Shown here: positions 60,264-64,000 of the stretch, piece by piece
Layout of the letters: each line of letters begins with the position of its first letter
How positions within the stretch are numbered: position 1 is the first letter of the stretch
Assembly: GCF_003025555.1 (NCBI RefSeq)
Contig: NZ_PYMH01000016.1
Span: forward strand, 70,161-134,160
DNA length: 64,000 bases
Direction: 5' to 3'
DNA from: Photobacterium lutimaris
GTDB lineage: Bacteria > Pseudomonadota > Gammaproteobacteria > Enterobacterales > Vibrionaceae
Position numbers and translations under genes: made by a program
Notes under the pieces: model-generated
Database searches by the model: none
Seen by the model: the letters and a program-made list of their open reading frames with translations, nothing else
What the model was told of the DNA's origin: nothing

Positions 60264-62168
60264 ATGATCACCAACTTGATTAATGAGCAGTTGATTTGCC
60301 TTAACCTTAAGGCAACAACGAAAGAAGAGGTGTTTGTTGAGATGATCGACATTCTGCACAAGCAGGGTCGAGTCAGTGACAAACAACAGTTTTTGACCGA
60401 TATTCATGCCCGTGAGGAGCTGGGTAATACCGGCTTTGAAGACGGTGTTGCCCTACCGCATGCCAAGAGTGCCGCGGTCAGTGAACCGGCCGTTGCTATC
60501 GGTGTAAGCCGTAGCGGTATTGAATACGGTGCCGAAGATGGCCTTCCTTCTAAACTCTTTTTCATGATTGCTTCGCCAGACGGCGGTGCAAACCACCATA
60601 TCGAAGTGTTGGCTGAACTTTCTTCCAAGTTGATCGAAGACGGTTTCATTGAGGCATTCCTCGCGGCAAAATCTGACCAAGAGGCACTGGCCCTGCTGCT
60701 GGAAAAAACAGAAACAGAAGATGCACCTGCGGCAGAAAATGGCTTTCTTATTGGCGTTACCGGCTGTCCAGCAGGTGTTGCGCATACTTACCTAGCTGCT
60801 GAAGCGCTTGAGAAAGGCGCAAAAGAGCTTGGCTATGAAATCAAGGTGGAAACCAATGGTTCTATCGGGGTGAAGAACAGCCCGACAGCCGAAGATATCG
60901 AACGTGCAGAAGCCATTATTGTTAGCTGTGACAAGCAAGTCGACATGGCTCGTTTTGCCGGAAAACGTTTAATCAAAACCGGTGTTAAAGCACCGATCAA
61001 AGATGCCAAGGGCCTGATTGGTCAAGCACTGGCGGCACCTCAATACCAAGCCTCGGCAGACGATGCGTCGGCAGAGAAAGAAAGCAAAGTGACCCAAGCG
61101 CGTTCTGATCTCTATCGTTACCTGATGAACGGTGTGTCACACATGATCCCGTTCGTTGTAACCGGTGGTTTGTTGATTGCACTCGCATTGGCGATTGGTG
61201 GTCAGCCAACAGAAGCCGGGATGGCGATTCCTGATGGCAGCATGTGGAACAAGGTATTGGATGTCGGTGTGGTTGCCTTCACCCTGATGATCCCAATTCT
61301 GGCAGGTTACATCGCTTATGCGATTGCTGACCGTCCTGCACTGGCACCGGGCTTGATCGGTGGCTGGATTGCCAACAACGGCTCGTTCTACGGCGCGGAA
61401 GCTGGCACCGGTTTCATTGGTGCAATTGTTGCTGGTCTACTGGTTGGTTACTTCGTTAAGTTTATTGTCACCCGTAACTACCACAAGTTTATCCAGCCGC
61501 TGGTGCCAATTATGATTGCACCTATTACCGGTAGTTTGTTTATCTCTAGCTTGTTCATCTTTGTTATCGGCGCGCCAATTGCGAGCTTGATGGATGGCCT
61601 GAATGCAATGCTTACCAGCATGAGTACCGGTAACGTTGTACTGCTAGGTATCGTACTGGGTGGTATGGCTGGCTTCGATATGGGCGGTCCATTCAACAAG
61701 GTGGCATTCCTGTTCTCGGTTGGCATGATTGCCAGCGGTCAAACCCAGTTTATGGGTGCGATGGCATGTGCTATCCCTGTCGCTCCTCTGGGCATGGCGC
61801 TGGCGACAGTCATTGGTCGTAAGTTCAACATTTTCGAAGAGTCTGAAATTGAAGCCGGTAAAGCATCGGGTGCAATGGGCTTGGTCGGTATCTCTGAAGG
61901 TGCCATTCCTTTTGCGGCACAAGACCCAATGTCGGTTATCCCTGCGAACGTACTGGGTTCGATGGTCGCTGCAGTCATGGCCTTCTCGTTCGGCATCACC
62001 AACAGCGTTGCTCACGGTGGCCCGGTTGTTGCGCTACTGGGTGCGATGAACAAGCCGGTTCTTGCTCTAGCATGTATGGCCGCAGGTGCGGTAGTTACAG
62101 CGCTGGTGGCGGTATCGCTGAAAAAAATGCGTCAGGGTAAGTCTCAACCAAAAACCGCTGTTGCTTAA
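60264..62168 (+). CDS. PTS fructose/mannose-type EIIABC transporter
   Basis: A 634-residue fused sugar permease. EIIA (about 1-150) has His66 in GFEDGVALPHAKS; EIIB (about 160-260) has Cys168 in GVTGCPAGVAHTYLAAEAL; EIIC (about 285-625) is a nine- to ten-helix channel with GGWIANNGSFYGAEAGTGFIGAI and ISEGAIPFAAQDP, the substrate region of the fructose family. It brings a hexose in as its phosphate. The manA gene that follows supports mannose; its V. cholerae counterpart (VC1826) has been reported as a mannose carrier. Divergent from the AraC regulator. Confidence 0.93.
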   Translation: MITNLINEQLICLNLKATTKEEVFVEMIDILHKQGRVSDKQQFLTDIHAREELGNTGFEDGVALPHAKSAAVSEPAVAIGVSRSGIEYGAEDGLPSKLFFMIASPDGGANHHIEVLAELSSKLIEDGFIEAFLAAKSDQEALALLLEKTETEDAPAAENGFLIGVTGCPAGVAHTYLAAEALEKGAKELGYEIKVETNGSIGVKNSPTAEDIERAEAIIVSCDKQVDMARFAGKRLIKTGVKAPIKDAKGLIGQALAAPQYQASADDASAEKESKVTQARSDLYRYLMNGVSHMIPFVVTGGLLIALALAIGGQPTEAGMAIPDGSMWNKVLDVGVVAFTLMIPILAGYIAYAIADRPALAPGLIGGWIANNGSFYGAEAGTGFIGAIVAGLLVGYFVKFIVTRNYHKFIQPLVPIMIAPITGSLFISSLFIFVIGAPIASLMDGLNAMLTSMSTGNVVLLGIVLGGMAGFDMGGPFNKVAFLFSVGMIASGQTQFMGAMACAIPVAPLGMALATVIGRKFNIFEESEIEAGKASGAMGLVGISEGAIPFAAQDPMSVIPANVLGSMVAAVMAFSFGITNSVAHGGPVVALLGAMNKPVLALACMAAGAVVTALVAVSLKKMRQGKSQPKTAVA

Positions 62169-62216
62169 CCCCCTAGCAATGGTTGAGCACGGTAAGACCT
62201 GAATTGCCGTGCCCAG

Positions 62217-62245
62217 AAAGCTCCCTCCTTGTGAGGGAGCTTTTT
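62217..62245 (+). terminator. Terminator of the EIIABC gene
   Basis: Stem AAAGCTCCCTC / GAGGGAGCTTT, CTTGT loop, five T's, 48 bp after the EIIABC stop. It separates this gene from manA, which would need its own promoter or read-through. Confidence 0.9.
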
Positions 62246-62447
62246 GCTGGAGCAGTAATGAAAAGCCTCTCTTTACTGGCTGTTTTTGGTAGTATGCGTG
62301 GCTGGCAAGCGGATAATACAAGTTGATGACATCGCCTGATGGTACAGATGCTTAGTCTGATAACATTAACGGTTAGTCGGATTTCATTAATGCCCCCTTA
62401 CTCATTTTGGGGTCTTAATAAAATCTGCATTAGAAATAAGGAAAGCT

Positions 62448-63641
62448 ATGACTTCTTCCCCTCGTTTTTATCGTATGCATAATGTGATTCAAGACTATGC
62501 ATGGGGCAGCACAACATCGATTGGTCAGTTGTTTGGTATTGAAAACCCTGAAGGTAAGCCACAAGCGGAAATCTGGATGGGCGCGCACCAAAATGGTTGT
62601 TCGCAAATAGAAGTCGATGGCAAACCAACCCTGTTATCAGAATTTATTGACGCAGATAAAGCGACCTTGATTGGCGCTGAAACGGCTGCGACATTTGGTG
62701 AGCTGCCCTATCTGTTCAAAGTACTAGCGGCTGAAAAAGCGTTGTCTATTCAAGTACACCCAAGCAAGGCACAAGCTGAAGTGGGTTTTGCCAAAGAAGA
62801 AGAGTTGGGTGTACCTCGCACTGCGGGTAACCGTAACTACAAAGATCCAAACCACAAACCTGAACTGGTATACGCGTTAACGCCGTACCAGGCGATGAAC
62901 GGGTTCCGTGAGTTTTCAGATATTGTGTCTTTCTTCCGTGCTCTCGAAATTGAAGAGATCCACGTACTGGTTGAAGCGCTAGAAGCAAGCCAGAATGAGC
63001 AAGGCCTTGAGCGCTTCTTTGAAGCAATGCTGTCTCTTAAAGGCGAAGTGAAAGAGAGCTGTGTGGCTAAGCTATTGGCATTTGCCAAATCGCATAAAGA
63101 TGATCAGCTGTTCGCGCTTATTCTTGATTTGGCCGAGCAGTACCCAGGTGATATTGGCCTGTTTGCCCCACTCATGCTAAACACCTTAACATTGCAGCCA
63201 GGCGAAGCCATGTTCTTGGATGCATGTACCCCACATGCCTATATCAAAGGCACGGGCTTGGAGATCATGGCGAACTCCGACAACGTACTGCGTGCAGGCT
63301 TGACGCCAAAATATATGGATGTGCCAGAGCTTGTTTCTTGTACTCGCTGCCAGCCAATGCCGTTTGATACCTTGTTGCTCGCACCCCAGGTGGAAAGCGG
63401 TGCTTTGCACTACCCAATCCCTGTGCCGGACTTCAAGTTCAGCGTTTACCAGCAGGCAAATAATGCTGAGCTGCAGACTAACAGTGCGGAAATCCTGCTA
63501 GCGGTCGATGCGCCGTTGACCGTTACCCACACTGACGGTGAAACGCTGACGATTGCCAAAGGTGAGTCGGTCTTTATTCCTGCGAATGCTGGTACTTACC
63601 TTGCGACTTCCGAAGGCAAATTTGCCCGCGCATACAACTAG
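62448..63641 (+). CDS. manA: Mannose-6-phosphate isomerase
   Basis: A 397-residue type I enzyme (E. coli ManA 391) that interconverts mannose-6-phosphate and fructose-6-phosphate. The zinc ligands Gln102 and His104 (SIQVHPSK), Glu139 (HKPELVYAL) and the later His in CTPHAYIKGTGLEIMANSDNVLRAG are all present, as is the catalytic Arg of that last segment. N-terminal IQDYAWGS is typical. It lies after the EIIABC gene; a terminator between them means that they may be controlled separately. It acts on the product of the PTS carrier. Confidence 0.95.
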   Translation: MTSSPRFYRMHNVIQDYAWGSTTSIGQLFGIENPEGKPQAEIWMGAHQNGCSQIEVDGKPTLLSEFIDADKATLIGAETAATFGELPYLFKVLAAEKALSIQVHPSKAQAEVGFAKEEELGVPRTAGNRNYKDPNHKPELVYALTPYQAMNGFREFSDIVSFFRALEIEEIHVLVEALEASQNEQGLERFFEAMLSLKGEVKESCVAKLLAFAKSHKDDQLFALILDLAEQYPGDIGLFAPLMLNTLTLQPGEAMFLDACTPHAYIKGTGLEIMANSDNVLRAGLTPKYMDVPELVSCTRCQPMPFDTLLLAPQVESGALHYPIPVPDFKFSVYQQANNAELQTNSAEILLAVDAPLTVTHTDGETLTIAKGESVFIPANAGTYLATSEGKFARAYN

Positions 63642-63747
63642 TCGTTGTTGATTTGAGCGGAGTGCGGGCTTATTGTTCGATTGGTCAATAATGGTTAGAA
63701 AAGCCCTTTACATCAACCGGATGCCCCCGTATTATTCGCCGCACAAA

Positions 63748-63838
63748 GGAGAGATGGCTGAGTGGTTGAAAGCACCGGTCTTGAAAACCGGCATACGTTT
63801 GTAGCGTATCTAGGGTTCAAATCCCTATCTCTCCGCCA
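63748..63838 (+). tRNA. tRNA-Ser (anticodon UGA)
   Basis: 91 nt from GGAGAGATGG to the encoded CCA end. The acceptor GGAGAGA / TCTCTCC pairs fully; the anticodon stem CCGGT / ACCGG brackets the loop CTTGAAA, with anticodon TGA. The variable arm is long, as in serine tRNAs, and the T-loop is GGTTCAAATCC. Confidence 0.95.
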
Positions 63839-63844
63839 AATTAG

Positions 63845-63873
63845 AAAAAGCCAGCTTAATTGCTGGCTTTTTT
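63845..63873 (+). terminator. Terminator of the tRNA-Ser gene
   Basis: AAAGCCAGC / GCTGGCTTT stem with a TTAATT loop, followed by T's, directly after the tRNA. Confidence 0.9.
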
Positions 63874-64000
63874 GCATCTGTAGTCTGGCAAAGAAAGGGA
63901 TAGGGTGAAGAAGCCTAGACTGGGTTCAGCCGAGCGAAGCGAGACAACGTTGCTAGCCGAAGGCGTTTTAAAGCAACGGCCCGCAGGGCGAAGTAAATCC
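63874..64000. other. Window end after tRNA-Ser, no gene seen
   Basis: The last 127 bases hold short local repeats such as GAGCGAAGCGAG and GCCCGCAGGGC. No open frame is supported. Whether this is the start of an element inserted at the tRNA cannot be judged, because the window ends. Confidence 0.3.

Noticed and set aside
63748..64000. Genomic island inserted at tRNA-Ser
   Set aside because: No integrase or direct repeat of the tRNA end is visible in the 160 bases that remain; the window ends too soon to judge.

Overview
The window looks like a chromosomal segment of a marine gammaproteobacterium of the Vibrionaceae (Vibrio/Photobacterium/Grimontia type). The grounds are protein similarity recalled from memory, not a database search. 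The mannose-type PTS block at the right end (EIIB, EIIA-type protein, AraC regulator, EIIABC, manA) has the gene order I remember from Vibrio cholerae. The ureide genes are close to the Escherichia coli all genes, and moderate GC with many clean rho-independent terminators fits the family.

Layout. 1-6.6 kb: the 3' part of an RstB-like sensor kinase, small membrane and secreted proteins, a Bcr/CflA drug-efflux gene divergent from a MarR repressor with two palindromic operators between them, and ppiB. 6.9-28 kb: a complete allantoin (ureide) catabolic region. 28-31.7 kb: a heptanucleotide tandem repeat, a dicarboxylate/amino-acid symporter, a CysB-like LysR regulator, a possible small RNA and a zinc-ribbon protein. 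32-37.6 kb: an ACP-acyl-AMP ligase-acyltransferase fusion, then an alpha/beta hydrolase followed by a small lipoprotein. 37.7-40 kb: an octaheme cytochrome c with a cytochrome b partner. 40-51 kb: LysE exporter, isochorismatase-like hydrolase, GlxA-type regulator, katG, an ABC exporter, a GNAT enzyme, an SMP-30 lactonase with a GntR-type operator, a two-receiver diguanylate cyclase and a remnant of an M20 peptidase. 51-57.5 kb: a very large AsmA-family protein, fetAB-like genes and a YebC/YeeN protein. 57.8-64 kb: the PTS/manA block and tRNA-Ser(UGA).

How the ureide genes fit together. AllP imports allantoin; AllB opens it to allantoate; AllC releases ammonia and CO2 and gives ureidoglycine. 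AllE makes ureidoglycolate, while a PucG-type transaminase can turn ureidoglycine plus glyoxylate directly into oxalurate plus glycine. AllD oxidises ureidoglycolate to oxalurate, and AllA cleaves it to glyoxylate plus urea. FdrA/YlbE/YlbF (AllFGH) split oxalurate to oxamate and carbamoyl phosphate, which the carbamate kinase uses to make ATP. Glyoxylate goes through Gcl, Hyi, GlxR and GlxK to phosphoglycerate. AllS is the LysR activator. An MFS carrier in the allC operon has no assigned substrate. No xanthine dehydrogenase, uricase or AllR was seen, so the locus handles allantoin rather than purines.

Most novel leads: the hydrolase-lipoprotein pair (possible toxin/immunity pair), the HPr-like domain without its active histidine fused to EIIA, the mixed AllE/PucG ureide route, the 34-bp palindrome in front of the octaheme cytochrome gene, and two highly structured intergenic stretches (3.9-4.06 kb and 31.2-31.45 kb).
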